This document shows positions 1 through 9,183 of a stretch of DNA of 64,000 nucleotides, piece by piece. The stretch is from Verrucomicrobiota bacterium (GTDB lineage: Bacteria > Verrucomicrobiota > Verrucomicrobiia > Opitutales > Opitutaceae). Position 1 is the stretch's first letter. Each line of letters begins with the position of its first letter. Made by a program: the position numbers and the translations under genes. The notes below the pieces were generated by a model. The model had not been told where the DNA came from and did not search any database. It saw only the letters and a list, made by a program, of their open reading frames with translations. The DNA lies in assembly GCA_023428905.1 (NCBI GenBank), contig JAEYWP010000032.1, forward strand, positions 248,001 to 312,000, given 5' to 3'.

Positions 1-778
1 GAGTCGGGCGCAGTTCAACGTTCGCCGGGGGGCCGGCCGCCTCCAGGACCTCACGGATCGACTCGCTGGGGTAAAGCACCACCGCCTTGCGGTCATTAAA
101 ATGTCGATACGCGGCGAGCATCGCCGGGAAGATGCGTCCCACCGCCTGGCGACGGCTTCCCGGCAGCAGCAGGACCGGACCGGCGGGATCGTAGGCCACG
201 GGCGGATGGTAGGCCGCATCCAGGAAGGGATGGCCCACAAACTCCGCCCTCAGATCGGTGTCGGCATAACATTCCACCTCGAAGGGAAAGATCACCGCGA
301 TCGCATCGAGGTGCTTTGCCATCGTAAACCGGCGACCCGCTTTCCAGGCCCAGATTTGCGGGCTGATATAAAAGAGGGCCTGGATCTCCCCCCCTGCCTT
401 GCGGGAGAGGCCCCGATCGTGGAGAGCCCGGGCGAGCCGCAGGTTGAACCCGGGGTAGTCGACGAAGCAGACCGCGCGTGGCCGGTACGCCTCGATCCAG
501 CGGAGGGTTTCGGCAAAGAGCGCCTTGAAGTACCCGTAGTGCTTCAGCACCTCCACCAACCCGACCACCGACGAGGCGGTGAGGTCGTGCAGCAGCTGCG
601 CACCGGCGGCCGCCAGTTCTGGCCCGCCCAGGGCGGCGACCTCCAGGCCAGGTCGGCGCGCACGCAGCTGTTCCACCAGGCGTGCGCCATGTTGGTCGCC
701 GGAATGCTCGCCGGCCACGATCAGCAGATCGGGGCGCGCGCCGGAACGCGGCGGGGCGAAGTGCAGGCTGCCGCTCAT
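1..778 (-). CDS. lpxB: Lipid-A-disaccharide synthase, 5' part (runs off the window)
   Basis: LpxB condenses UDP-2,3-diacylglucosamine with lipid X to form the lipid A disaccharide at the inner membrane. Reading the minus strand from the ATG at 778 gives about 259 residues before the window edge. Family landmarks are clear: a GEHSGDQHGARL block near the N-terminus, the DYPGFN segment, SPQIWAWK, and LPGSRRQ. The family is usually about 380 residues, so roughly the last third is missing. The ATG lies one base beyond the TAG stop of the upstream dehydrogenase, so the two are very likely co-transcribed. Identity is secure from several motifs in the expected order. Confidence 0.93.
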   Translation of the reverse strand, partial: MSGSLHFAPPRSGARPDLLIVAGEHSGDQHGARLVEQLRARRPGLEVAALGGPELAAAGAQLLHDLTASSVVGLVEVLKHYGYFKALFAETLRWIEAYRPRAVCFVDYPGFNLRLARALHDRGLSRKAGGEIQALFYISPQIWAWKAGRRFTMAKHLDAIAVIFPFEVECYADTDLRAEFVGHPFLDAAYHPPVAYDPAGPVLLLPGSRRQAVGRIFPAMLAAYRHFNDRKAVVLYPSESIREVLEAAGPPANVELRPT

Positions 779-779
779 C

Positions 780-1769
780 CTAGCGGGTTGCGGCCGCAGC
801 CCGGATCTGATCCGTGATCGTGATGGCGACCTCCAGGGCGGTCTTGCCCAGCGCGGCGCCGACCTTCGGCTGCTTGGCCGCGCCCACGCTGTCCACAAAA
901 TGCGCCAGCTCGAGGGCAAGCGGCTCACCCTTTTCCAGGGGCACGGGCTCCAGCGGGATGGCGGTGAGATCGCCGGGCTTCACCGCGCCCGCGATCAGCT
1001 TGCCTGCGTACTCCATCATGCCGGATTTGCGCACGAGGTGGCCGCTCTGGTTCATGAAATCGAAGGAGAAATACCCCGATGGCTGGAAGACGCGGATTTC
1101 GCGGACCTTCTTCAGGCTCATCCGGCTGGTGCTGAGATTGGCCACGCAGCCATTGGCAAACTGGATACGCGCATTGGCGATGTCCTCCGTCTTCGAAAGC
1201 ACGCTGACGCCGACGCTGTCGATCCGCACCACCGGCGATCTGACGAGCTCCAGCACGATCCCGATGTCATGGATCATGAGATCGAGAACCACGCCCACCT
1301 CGGTCCCTCGGGGTGTGAACGGCGCCAGGCGCTCGGCCGAGATGAAGCGAGGCTGGCTGACCTCGCGTTCGAGGAAACCCATCACCGGATTGAAGTGCTC
1401 GATGTGCCCGACCTGCACCAGGACTCCGGCGGCCTGGGCGGCGGCGAGGACCTGCTCGGCTTCGGCGAGGGAGGCGCAGATCGGCTTTTCGATCAGGAGG
1501 TGACAGCCCTTGGCCAGCAGTGGGAGGGCGACTGCCGCATGGCGATCCGTCGGAACCACCACCGAGACGGCGTCACACGCCTCCCCCAGTTCCTCCAGGG
1601 TTTCAAAACGCCGGCAGTTGAACTTTGCGCAGATCTCGGCCGCGCGGGCATCGTTGGTTTCAAAGATGCCGGTCAATTCAGCAGAGGGAAGCGACGCGTA
1701 GATGCGCGCGTGATGTTGGCCGAGGGAGCCAACACCGACCACACCGCACTTAAGTTTGGGGAGCGACAT
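780..1769 (-). CDS. Gfo/Idh/MocA-family NAD(P)-dependent oxidoreductase
   Basis: A 329-residue protein with an N-terminal Rossmann fold (GVVGVGSLGQHHARIY, glycine motif near residues 10-16), the family EKP motif (LLIEKPICAS, about residue 95) and the following GHIEHFNP segment. The C-terminal domain is the usual Gfo/Idh/MocA substrate-binding half. Family members oxidise or reduce sugar carbons using NAD(P). The substrate cannot be read from sequence. The gene sits directly before lpxB and after the Lol genes, which suggests a nucleotide-sugar or lipid A role. GnnA, the UDP-GlcNAc 3-dehydrogenase used for 3-amino lipid A, belongs to this family, but no partner GnnB aminotransferase is visible here. 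Confidence 0.85.
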   Translation of the reverse strand: MSLPKLKCGVVGVGSLGQHHARIYASLPSAELTGIFETNDARAAEICAKFNCRRFETLEELGEACDAVSVVVPTDRHAAVALPLLAKGCHLLIEKPICASLAEAEQVLAAAQAAGVLVQVGHIEHFNPVMGFLEREVSQPRFISAERLAPFTPRGTEVGVVLDLMIHDIGIVLELVRSPVVRIDSVGVSVLSKTEDIANARIQFANGCVANLSTSRMSLKKVREIRVFQPSGYFSFDFMNQSGHLVRKSGMMEYAGKLIAGAVKPGDLTAIPLEPVPLEKGEPLALELAHFVDSVGAAKQPKVGAALGKTALEVAITITDQIRAAAATR

Positions 1770-1776
1770 AGGAAAA

Positions 1777-2448
1777 TCAGGGGCGGGTCATGTCGTGCAT
1801 CACACCGTCCCGCAGCAGGAGATGACGACCCGTGCGTTCGGCATGGACCGGACTGTGCGTGACGAGAATCAGCGCAGTGCCCGTCTCCCGGCAGAGAGTG
1901 AGCAGCATCTCAATCACGGCGTCGCCGGTGCGTTCGTCGAGGTTGCCCGTCGGCTCGTCCGCCAGCAGCAGCGGCGGCCGGTTGACCAGGGCGCGGGCGA
2001 TGGCCACACGCTGGCGCTCCCCCCCGGAGAGCTGGCTGGGGAGGTGGTGTTTGCGCTCCGAGAGCCCGACGCGGTCGAGCAGCTCGTTGGCTCGGGCGCG
2101 GTCCGCCGATCCAATCCGGCCAATCACACGGCGGGCCATCAACACGTTTTCGAGCGCGCTCAGTTCCGGGATCAGGTAAAAAGACTGGAACACCATCCCC
2201 AGGAAGGTGCCGCGGCGTTCGGCCTCGAAGTCCGGGCGCCCGCCCCAGAGGATCTCGCCTGTATCCGCTCGGTCGAGACCGGCGAGCAGGTTGAGCAGGG
2301 TCGACTTGCCCGACCCGGACTCGCCGCGGATGCTCACGCTCTCGTGCGGCCGGACCACCAGGTCGACCGAGCGCAGCACCTCGATCACCCGGTCGCCACT
2401 GGGATAGGTCTTGCGCAGGGCGCGGGCGTGAAGCAGGGCGTCGGTCAT
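1777..2448 (-). CDS. lolD: Lipoprotein-releasing ABC transporter ATPase (LolD-like)
   Basis: ATP-binding subunit that powers extraction of lipoproteins from the inner membrane for delivery to the outer membrane. Walker A (GESGSGKST), the ABC signature (LSGGERQR), Walker B (LLLADEPTGNLDE) and the switch histidine (LVTHS) are all present in about 223 residues, the usual length for the LolD/MacB class. I chose the ATG at 2448. A GTG at 2463 would add five residues and overlap the permease stop by 8 bases. The permease gene lies immediately upstream on the same strand, which favours LolD over other members of the class. Confidence 0.88.
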   Translation of the reverse strand: MTDALLHARALRKTYPSGDRVIEVLRSVDLVVRPHESVSIRGESGSGKSTLLNLLAGLDRADTGEILWGGRPDFEAERRGTFLGMVFQSFYLIPELSALENVLMARRVIGRIGSADRARANELLDRVGLSERKHHLPSQLSGGERQRVAIARALVNRPPLLLADEPTGNLDERTGDAVIEMLLTLCRETGTALILVTHSPVHAERTGRHLLLRDGVMHDMTRP

Positions 2449-2455
2449 GGAGGGG

Positions 2456-3685
2456 TCACTCACTGCGCAGGGCCTCCACCGGCCGCAGCCGCGCCGCCCT
2501 CCAGGCCGGCAGCAGGCCCGCGAGGGTGGAGATGATGATGGCCGCCACCACGATCATCACCACGTCATTTACGGTGGTGTGGGCGGGCAGCTGGCTGAGC
2601 TGATAAAAGCGCTGCAGGACCTCCTCGCGCTGGGTGATGCGCGCGATCGTCAGGACGATGTCGTTGCGGATGGCGAGCAGGCCGAAACCCAGGGCCAGGC
2701 CGAAGCCGGTGCCGAGGACACCCACGATCAGCCCCTGGTAGCAGAAACAGGCCGCGATGTGCAGGGACTTGCCCCCGATCGCGCTCAGCACGCCGATCTC
2801 GCGGGTCTTGCGCACGACCGAGGTCCAGAGCGAGCTGGCCACGCAGAAACCGGCCACGATCACGATAAAGAGGAGGAGGAAAAAGATCATGTTTTTCTCC
2901 AGCTGGAGGACCCACATGAATTCCTCGAAGCTCTCCATCCAGGAGAGGGCCCGCACCGGGAACGGCAGCACGGCGTTGAGGCGGGCGGCGACCACGTCCT
3001 CGTTTTCGCCCGGTTTGATCCGGACATTGATCCCGTGGGCGGTGCCACCGAGGCCATAAAGGTCCTGTGCCAGCCGGAGGGTGCAATAGACGGTCGCAGC
3101 GTCCAGTTGCTGGTGCCCGATCTCGAGGACCCCGACCACCCGCACCTCGCGCGGCAGGAACACCTCGTCGCTCTTGAGCCGCTCGAGCATCAGCGGCGAA
3201 TATACCTCGATCGTGCTCCCGATGGTCACACGCAGGTCGCGTGCGAGCTGGGAACTGAGGATGACGGAATCGTCATCCAGGTCGTCGAGCGAACCGACCC
3301 GGATGTACTCCTTGAGCCGGATGACCTCCTCGACCGTGCCGAGGTCGAGCCCACGCATGGCGGGGAAGGACGGGCGCCCCTGCGACTCCACCATCAGCAC
3401 GCCGGCGGCGTACGGGGTGGCGGCGACCACTCCCGGCACCTGGCGGGCCTGTGCGAGCAGGGCGTCGTAATCCCGCAGCGGCGCCGGCGCCTTGATCTGA
3501 ATCTCCCCCTCGGTATCGACCACCATGCGACGGATCTCGGTGCCGAAGCCCCCCATCACGCTGCGCACGATCAGAAGCAGGGCGACGCCCAGGGCGACCC
3601 CGACGCTCGACATCAGGGTGAAGAAGGAAAACCGCTTCCCGGTGGGAAAGAGATGCTTCAGGGCGAGATAGAGGGGCCAGGGCAT
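2456..3685 (-). CDS. lolC: Lipoprotein-releasing ABC permease (LolC/LolE family)
   Basis: A 409-residue inner-membrane permease. One transmembrane helix lies near residues 20-45 (FFTLMSSVGVALGVALLLIV), followed by a large periplasmic MacB-like domain of roughly 200 residues. Three more helices at the C-terminus form the FtsX domain, ending in the typical ARLRPVEALRSE tail. Family role: with LolD it releases outer-membrane lipoproteins to LolA. Only one permease gene is present, so the transporter may be a homodimer (LolF-like arrangement) or have a second subunit elsewhere. It is followed at once by lolD and preceded by lysS, the same lol-lysS neighbourhood seen in several Gram-negative groups. 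Confidence 0.87.
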   Translation of the reverse strand: MPWPLYLALKHLFPTGKRFSFFTLMSSVGVALGVALLLIVRSVMGGFGTEIRRMVVDTEGEIQIKAPAPLRDYDALLAQARQVPGVVAATPYAAGVLMVESQGRPSFPAMRGLDLGTVEEVIRLKEYIRVGSLDDLDDDSVILSSQLARDLRVTIGSTIEVYSPLMLERLKSDEVFLPREVRVVGVLEIGHQQLDAATVYCTLRLAQDLYGLGGTAHGINVRIKPGENEDVVAARLNAVLPFPVRALSWMESFEEFMWVLQLEKNMIFFLLLFIVIVAGFCVASSLWTSVVRKTREIGVLSAIGGKSLHIAACFCYQGLIVGVLGTGFGLALGFGLLAIRNDIVLTIARITQREEVLQRFYQLSQLPAHTTVNDVVMIVVAAIIISTLAGLLPAWRAARLRPVEALRSE

Positions 3686-3788
3686 GGTGGGCCCGCGCCG
3701 TGCGGGCTGAAGGACGAATTAGCGAATGACGACGGGTCGGGGGCAAGCCCCGTCGCCGGGCCGCGGTCCCCTTCCGGTCGCGCGGTTC

Positions 3789-5270
3789 TCAGGGGGCCCC
3801 GCTTCCACCCGGGCGGAGCTGGGGGAAAAGGATGACATCGCGGATGCTTTCGGCACCGGTCAGGAGGATGGCCAGGCGGTCGATGCCCACACCCATGCCG
3901 CCGGCGGGTGGCATGCCGTGCTCGAGGGCACGCAGGAAATCCTCGTCGATGTTCTGCTTCTCCTCCCCCGCCTGGGCTTCAAACATCTGCCGCTGGACGA
4001 AGGGGTCGTTCTGCTCCGAATACGCGGGCGCGATTTCCATGCCGCCGATACAGAGCTCGAACACGTCGATGGTCGTGGGGTCGTCGGCAGTGATCTTTGC
4101 CAGCGGGCAGAGCTCCTTCGGCAGGTGGGTGACAAAGGTGGGCTGTATCAGATTGGGTTCGATCTTCTTCGAGAACACCTCGTTGGTGATTTCGAACTCC
4201 TCCCAGGCCGGGTTGATCGACAGGCCCAGCGCCTCGGCGCCCGCGATCTTCTGCTCCTTGGACCGCTCGAACCAGCCGCTGTCGCGGGTGGTCTCACGGA
4301 TCAGATCCTTGTACCTGGCCTCGCGCCACTCGCCCGCGAACTGGATGGTCTGGCCGCTGGCGGCATGCAGCACCTCGCTGGTGCCGAGGACTTCGGTGCA
4401 AAGGGAGGTAAGCATGTCCCGAATCAGCGTCATCATGCCGCGGTAGTCGCTGTAGGCCTGATACACCTCGAGCATGGTGAACTCAGGGTTGTGGCGACGG
4501 GAGATGCCCTCGTTGCGGAAATTGCGGCCGATCTCGAAGACCCGGTCCCACCCCGCCACCAGCATGCGCTTGAGGTAAAGCTCCAGCGAGATGCGGAGGA
4601 AGAAGTCGACCCCGAGGGCATTGTGATGGGTGACAAAGGGCTTGGCCGCGGCGCCGCCGGCCACGTTCTGCAGCACCGGCGTTTCCACCTCCATGAACTG
4701 GCGGGATTCGAGGAAACGGCGGATATGGGAGACAATGCGCGCGCGCTGCTGGAGCCGGAGGCGCGACTCGCCATTCACGATCAGGTCGAGGTAACGCTGG
4801 CGGTACACCTGTTCCGGATCGGTCAGGCCGTGCCACTTTTCCGGGAGGGGATGCAGCGCCTTGGAGACCAGGGTGTAGGTATCCACGCGCACCGTCACCT
4901 CGCCGGACTTGGTCTTAAAGAGGGAGCCGGTGACCCCGATGATGTCGCCCAGATCCAGCTTCTTGAACGCGGCGTAGGCCTCGTCTCCAATCACATCCTT
5001 CTTCACGTACAATTGGATCACGCCCTGCTGGTCGAGGATCTTGACGAACTGGCTCTTGCCCATGTCGCGAATGACGACCAGGCGGCCCGCGACCGTGACG
5101 GTCACCGCGTTGTCCTGCCCATCCACATACGCTTTGAGCGCATCACCCGAAAAATGCGTCGTGCTGACGTTGGCCCGGAACGGGTCCTGGCCCGCCGCAC
5201 GCAGGTCCTGCAGCTTCTTCAGCCGCACGGCGTACTGGTCGTGGGAGATGTCGGTGGGAATGTCGCTCAT
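3789..5270 (-). CDS. lysS: Lysyl-tRNA synthetase, class II
   Basis: Charges tRNA-Lys with lysine in the cytoplasm. The protein is 493 residues from the ATG at 5270 (MSDIPTDISHDQ); a longer reading frame upstream encodes nothing resembling the family. An N-terminal OB-fold anticodon-binding domain (about 60-170) precedes the class II catalytic core. Motif 2 is visible as FRNEGISRRHNPEFTMLEVY and motif 3 as GMGVGIDRLAILLTG. Length and domain order match bacterial LysS. It heads a minus-strand set that continues into lolC and lolD after a 103-base gap, so partial co-transcription is possible. Confidence 0.95.
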   Translation of the reverse strand: MSDIPTDISHDQYAVRLKKLQDLRAAGQDPFRANVSTTHFSGDALKAYVDGQDNAVTVTVAGRLVVIRDMGKSQFVKILDQQGVIQLYVKKDVIGDEAYAAFKKLDLGDIIGVTGSLFKTKSGEVTVRVDTYTLVSKALHPLPEKWHGLTDPEQVYRQRYLDLIVNGESRLRLQQRARIVSHIRRFLESRQFMEVETPVLQNVAGGAAAKPFVTHHNALGVDFFLRISLELYLKRMLVAGWDRVFEIGRNFRNEGISRRHNPEFTMLEVYQAYSDYRGMMTLIRDMLTSLCTEVLGTSEVLHAASGQTIQFAGEWREARYKDLIRETTRDSGWFERSKEQKIAGAEALGLSINPAWEEFEITNEVFSKKIEPNLIQPTFVTHLPKELCPLAKITADDPTTIDVFELCIGGMEIAPAYSEQNDPFVQRQMFEAQAGEEKQNIDEDFLRALEHGMPPAGGMGVGIDRLAILLTGAESIRDVILFPQLRPGGSGAP

Positions 5271-5382
5271 GGAACCGGCGACGGTGGAGCCATCCCCCTC
5301 CCTGGGCAAACGGAAAGTCGAGGGCGGGACCACGGCCGGCCCTGTCTTGCACCCCGCGCCCGGCCCTCCATCGTGGGCCCCG

Positions 5383-6636
5383 ATGAATTCGCCCCTCGTT
5401 TCCGTCGTGGTCAGCGCCTGCCTCGGCGCCCTCATCGGGCTGATCCGCCAATGGAGTGAACAGCACGAGAAGGCCAGCGAGACCGACTTCGGCGGCGTGC
5501 GCACCTACACGCTCTGGGCGGTGCTGGGGGCGATCGCCAGTTTCATCAGCCGCGAGCATCTTCCCGTCGTGCTCCCGGTCGTTCTTGGCCTGGTCGGGGC
5601 GCAGTTCATCCTCACCCATCAGCGCGACGCCCTGGAGGGCCGGCCCGGCACCACCTCCTTTGTTGCCGTGATGCTGACCTGCCTGATCGGCAGCCTGGTG
5701 GCCTGGGGGTATGTCCAGACCGCGGTGCTGGTTTCCGCCCTCACCATGGTCACCCTGGGGATCAAGAAGCCACTCCACGCCTGGATGCGCGCCTTCACCC
5801 CGGCGGACATCCGCGCCACCCTGCAATTTGCCGCCATCACGGGCGTGATCCTGCCGCTGGTGCCCAACCGCGCGATGGGCCCGTACGAGGCCTTCAACCC
5901 CTACTCCACCTGGATGATGGTGGTCTTGATTTCCGGGATCGGCTTTGCCGGCTACATCCTCATGCGCCTGCTCGGTGCGCAAGCGGGCATCACCGTCACG
6001 GGTCTGGTGGGCGGCCTGGCCTCGAGCACCGCCACCACCCTCGCCTTCAGCCGGCGCAGCCGGGAGGACCCCGCCCAGGCGCGCACCTACGCCCTCGCGG
6101 TCGTCCTGGCCTGCACCGTCATGCTCGGGCGAGTCCTCTTCATGATCGGGGTGGTCAACCTCGAACTCATGCGCACGCTGATCGTGCCGATCGCCGCCAT
6201 GGCCGTGCCCGGCGTGGCCTATTCGATCTGGAACTGGCTCAGCAGCCGCGGGCGTAACCGGGCCGTGGATACCCCGGCGCTGCACAATCCCCTCAGCCTG
6301 CGGACGGCGGTCAAGTTCGCCCTCCTCTACACGCTCTTCGCCTTCCTGATCAAGGTGGCGACGCAGACGGAGTGGAAGGCGAGTCTGCTCCCCCTCAGCT
6401 TCATCTCCGGTCTTACCGACGTGGACGCGATCGCACTCCTGATGGCGAACAGCCAGAGGGGTCAGCACGTCATCCTGGAAACCGCCACCAAGGCGGTGGT
6501 GATAGGCGCGATCGGAAACTCCGTCGCGAAGGCCGGACTGGCCATCGGGCTGGGCTCGGGTGTGCTGCGCACCCACGTAGCCATTGTGCTCGGGGCCACC
6601 GTGCTCGCCGCGGTGGCGGCGCTGGTGTGGCTCTGA
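5383..6636 (+). CDS. MgtC/SapB and DUF4010 domain membrane protein
   Basis: A 417-residue polytopic membrane protein. The N-terminal part carries the MgtC/SapB signature (ACLGALIGLIRQW, then GVRTYTLWAVLGA). The remainder is a DUF4010-like multi-helix domain with GLVGGLASSTATTLAFSRRS and a conserved end LSFISGLTDVDAIALLMA. I chose the ATG at 5383 because residues encoded upstream are low-complexity and lie over the 5' end of lysS. MgtC proteins of pathogens affect magnesium adaptation, but this longer architecture has no settled function. The gene is divergent from lysS. Transport or membrane-sensor functions are only inference. Confidence 0.75.
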   Translation: MNSPLVSVVVSACLGALIGLIRQWSEQHEKASETDFGGVRTYTLWAVLGAIASFISREHLPVVLPVVLGLVGAQFILTHQRDALEGRPGTTSFVAVMLTCLIGSLVAWGYVQTAVLVSALTMVTLGIKKPLHAWMRAFTPADIRATLQFAAITGVILPLVPNRAMGPYEAFNPYSTWMMVVLISGIGFAGYILMRLLGAQAGITVTGLVGGLASSTATTLAFSRRSREDPAQARTYALAVVLACTVMLGRVLFMIGVVNLELMRTLIVPIAAMAVPGVAYSIWNWLSSRGRNRAVDTPALHNPLSLRTAVKFALLYTLFAFLIKVATQTEWKASLLPLSFISGLTDVDAIALLMANSQRGQHVILETATKAVVIGAIGNSVAKAGLAIGLGSGVLRTHVAIVLGATVLAAVAALVWL

Positions 6637-6693
6637 CGCTGACCGCCGGGCCGCGCCGCTTGACCCGGAGCCGCCGAAGCGTTGCCTGAACCG

Positions 6694-7371
6694 ATGCTTG
6701 CGCCCGCCGACCGCCTTGCCGTCCAGGACTGGGGCCTCACCCGTTATGAGGAGGCCTGGCGTCGCCAGGACGAGACCGTGGCGGCGCGCATCGAGGGCCG
6801 TGCGCCGGACACCCTCATTCTCACGGAGCACGCACCTGTCTTCACCATCGGGCTGCGGAGTGGCGCCGAGACGCACCTCGTCTGGTCGCCCGAACGCCTC
6901 GCCCGCGAAGGCGTCGAGGTGGTGAAAACCAACCGCGGCGGCGACATCACCTACCACGGCCCGGGCCAGCTGGTCGGCTATCCGATCGTCAATCTGGCGC
7001 CGCGGCGCGACCTGCATGCCTACCTGCGTTTCCTGGAGGACGTCCTGATCGCCACGGCGGGCGACCTCGGCCTCACCGCCGCGCGCCGGGAGGGCAAGAC
7101 CGGCATCTGGATCGAGTCTCGCAAGGTCGCCGCCATCGGCGTCGCGGTCCGCCGGTGGGTGGCGTACCACGGATTTGCCCTCAACGTGACGGCAAACCTC
7201 GACCATTTTGGCGGCATCGTGCCGTGCGGAATCGCGGCGGCGGACGGCACCGTCACCTCCCTCGCCCGTGAACTCGGGCGCGCGATCGACCTGGCCGAGG
7301 TCAAGCCCCTGGTCATCCGCCACTTCGAAGCCCTGCTCCCCCCCTTCCTCTCCGGCGCCAATCCTCCCTAA
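6694..7371 (+). CDS. lipB: Octanoyl-[ACP]:protein N-octanoyltransferase
   Basis: Transfers octanoate from acyl carrier protein to lipoyl domains, the first step of lipoate assembly. About 225 residues. Family landmarks: NRGGDITYHGPGQLVGYP (substrate pocket), the catalytic lysine in RKVAAIG and the catalytic cysteine in IVPCGIA. A TTG at 6682 would add four residues; the ATG at 6694 is preferred, though neither has a clear ribosome-binding site. lipA follows 93 bases downstream on the same strand, so both enzymes of endogenous lipoylation are encoded together. Confidence 0.94.
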   Translation: MLAPADRLAVQDWGLTRYEEAWRRQDETVAARIEGRAPDTLILTEHAPVFTIGLRSGAETHLVWSPERLAREGVEVVKTNRGGDITYHGPGQLVGYPIVNLAPRRDLHAYLRFLEDVLIATAGDLGLTAARREGKTGIWIESRKVAAIGVAVRRWVAYHGFALNVTANLDHFGGIVPCGIAAADGTVTSLARELGRAIDLAEVKPLVIRHFEALLPPFLSGANPP

Positions 7372-7464
7372 TGGCTTCCATGCGCCGGCGGACTGTCGCT
7401 GCTGACTGAAGTTGGTGTTCGATTCCGCCGCCGAACCCGTTTTAGTTCACCTCTCGCTTTATCC

Positions 7465-8358
7465 ATGGATACGTCCCGCAAACCGTCCTGGCTCCGTGCA
7501 AAACTGCCCTCCGGCCCCGGCTATTCCGCGGTGCGGAAACTGGTCGACGAGCACAAGCTGCACACGGTCTGCCAGAGCGCACAATGTCCCAACCTCGGCG
7601 AGTGCTGGTCCCGGGGCACGGCCACGGTGATGATCCTGGGGAACATCTGCACGCGGTCCTGCAATTTCTGCGCAATCCAGACCGGCCGTCCTACCGAATA
7701 CGACCTCGGCGAACCCGCCCGCGTGGCCGATGCGGTGGCCACCATGGGGCTGCGCCATTGTGTCATCACCAGCGTGGCGCGCGATGAACTCGCCGACGGC
7801 GGCGCCGCGGTGTGGGCGGCGACGATCCGCGCCGTGCGGCACCGCAACCCCTCCACTGCGATCGAGGTGCTGGTGCCCGACTTCAAGGGGCGGATGGGCG
7901 ATGTGGACACGGTCCTGGACGCCCGCCCGGACATCTTCAACCACAACGTCGAGACGGTCGAACGCCTGCAGAAACCGGTGCGTGTCCAGGCACGCTACGA
8001 CCGCAGCCGTTCCGTCCTGCGCCACGCCAAGAGTCGCGGCTTCACCACCAAGACCGGCATCATGCTCGGCCTGGGCGAGGAGGCCCATGAGATCGAGCAG
8101 ACCCTGCGCGACCTCGCCGCTGACCAGATCGACATCGTCACCATCGGCCAGTACCTGCAGCCGACGCCCCAGCACTGGAAGATCGCCCGCTGGGTCACGC
8201 CGGAGGAATTCGCCCACTGGAAGACGGTCGGCCTGGCCCTCGGACTCGGGGTGGTGGAAAGCGGCGCGATGGTGCGCTCCAGCTACCACGCCGACGAGCA
8301 GTCGCAGAAATACACGGGTATAGAACACCTGAATACCGAAAACGCCCTCGCGAGCTGA
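7465..8358 (+). CDS. lipA: Lipoyl synthase (radical SAM)
   Basis: Inserts two sulfur atoms into protein-bound octanoate to make lipoyl groups. The 297-residue protein has both cluster motifs: the auxiliary [4Fe-4S] cysteines in CQSAQCPNLGEC and the radical-SAM CX3CX2C in CTRSCNFC. The C-terminal RSSYHADEQ segment supplies the conserved serine ligand of the auxiliary cluster. Length is typical. It follows lipB and completes the pathway that lipoylates pyruvate and oxoglutarate dehydrogenases and the glycine cleavage system. Confidence 0.96.
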   Translation: MDTSRKPSWLRAKLPSGPGYSAVRKLVDEHKLHTVCQSAQCPNLGECWSRGTATVMILGNICTRSCNFCAIQTGRPTEYDLGEPARVADAVATMGLRHCVITSVARDELADGGAAVWAATIRAVRHRNPSTAIEVLVPDFKGRMGDVDTVLDARPDIFNHNVETVERLQKPVRVQARYDRSRSVLRHAKSRGFTTKTGIMLGLGEEAHEIEQTLRDLAADQIDIVTIGQYLQPTPQHWKIARWVTPEEFAHWKTVGLALGLGVVESGAMVRSSYHADEQSQKYTGIEHLNTENALAS

Positions 8359-8409
8359 GGCGCGCGTTCCAGCCTTGCTGGCCGGGCCCGCCGCTCCTAG
8401 GGGTGTGGC

Positions 8410-9183
8410 ATGCTGACGCGACGCGACATCGTCGAAAACTGGCTTCCGCGGTACACCGGGGTGCCGCTCGATGAGTTTGGCGACCACATCCTCCTGACCA
8501 ACTTCCAGCGTTACGTCCGGCTTTTCGCCAAGTGGAACAACGTCAAGGTCCGCGGGGTGGGCAAGCCGATGAGCAGCGCCACCGCCGGTCGGATCTCGAT
8601 CGTCAACTTCGGCATGGGTAGTGCCACCGCCGCTACGGTGATGGACCTGCTGAGCGCGATCCACCCCAAGGCGGTGCTCTTCCTCGGCAAATGCGGCGGG
8701 ATCAAACACCGCGCCGAAATCGGCGACCTGATCCTTCCCATCGCCGCCATCCGCGGCGAGGGCACGAGCAACGACTATTTTCCGCCGGAGGTGCCGGCGC
8801 TGCCCGCCTTCGCCCTGCAAAAGGCGATCTCCACCACCATCCGGGACTACGCCCGCGACTACTGGACCGGCACCGTCTACACCACCAACCGGCGCGTCTG
8901 GGAGCACGACGAGGCCTTCAAAAAATACCTCCAGCGCATCCGCGCCATGTGCATCGACATGGAGACGGCGACGATCTTCATGACCGGTTTCTACAACGAG
9001 ATCTCGACCGGCGCCCTGCTTCTGGTGAGCGATCAGCCCATGCTGCCAGAGGGCGTAAAGACGGCGGACAGCGATCGGCTGGTCGATCACACCTACGTGG
9101 AAGACCACCTCCGCATCGGCATCGACGCCCTGAAGCAGCTGATCAACAAGGGGCTGACGGTGAAACACCTTCGTTTCGAATGA
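8410..9183 (+). CDS. amn: AMP nucleosidase, short form (nucleoside phosphorylase superfamily)
   Basis: A 257-residue member of the PNP/UDP phosphorylase superfamily resembling the short AMP nucleosidases, which hydrolyse AMP to adenine and ribose 5-phosphate. Visible landmarks are FGMGSATAATVMDLL, LGKCGGIK (phosphate/ribose loop) and MCIDMETATIF, the typical MExE-like ribose-binding region near residue 180. It lacks the extra N-terminal domain of the roughly 480-residue E. coli Amn. The stop overlaps the start of the next gene as ATGA, implying translational coupling. Another nucleosidase activity within the superfamily cannot be excluded. Confidence 0.8.
   Translation: MLTRRDIVENWLPRYTGVPLDEFGDHILLTNFQRYVRLFAKWNNVKVRGVGKPMSSATAGRISIVNFGMGSATAATVMDLLSAIHPKAVLFLGKCGGIKHRAEIGDLILPIAAIRGEGTSNDYFPPEVPALPAFALQKAISTTIRDYARDYWTGTVYTTNRRVWEHDEAFKKYLQRIRAMCIDMETATIFMTGFYNEISTGALLLVSDQPMLPEGVKTADSDRLVDHTYVEDHLRIGIDALKQLINKGLTVKHLRFE

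Noticed and set aside
3692..3751. Small GC hairpins between lolC and lysS as a terminator
   Set aside because: The stems are short with a 2-base or 5-base loop and no T tract. They cannot be told from random GC-rich pairing.
5143..7323. A 726-codon open frame on the minus strand
   Set aside because: It lies antisense to the MgtC-like and lipB genes, and its product is a composition-driven His/Asp/Gly-rich string with no recognisable domain. Long antisense frames are expected at this GC content.
7405..7440. Sequence TGTTCGATTCCGCC resembling a tRNA T-loop
   Set aside because: The flanking bases do not form a T stem, and no acceptor, D or anticodon arm can be built around it. It is simply the lipB-lipA gap.
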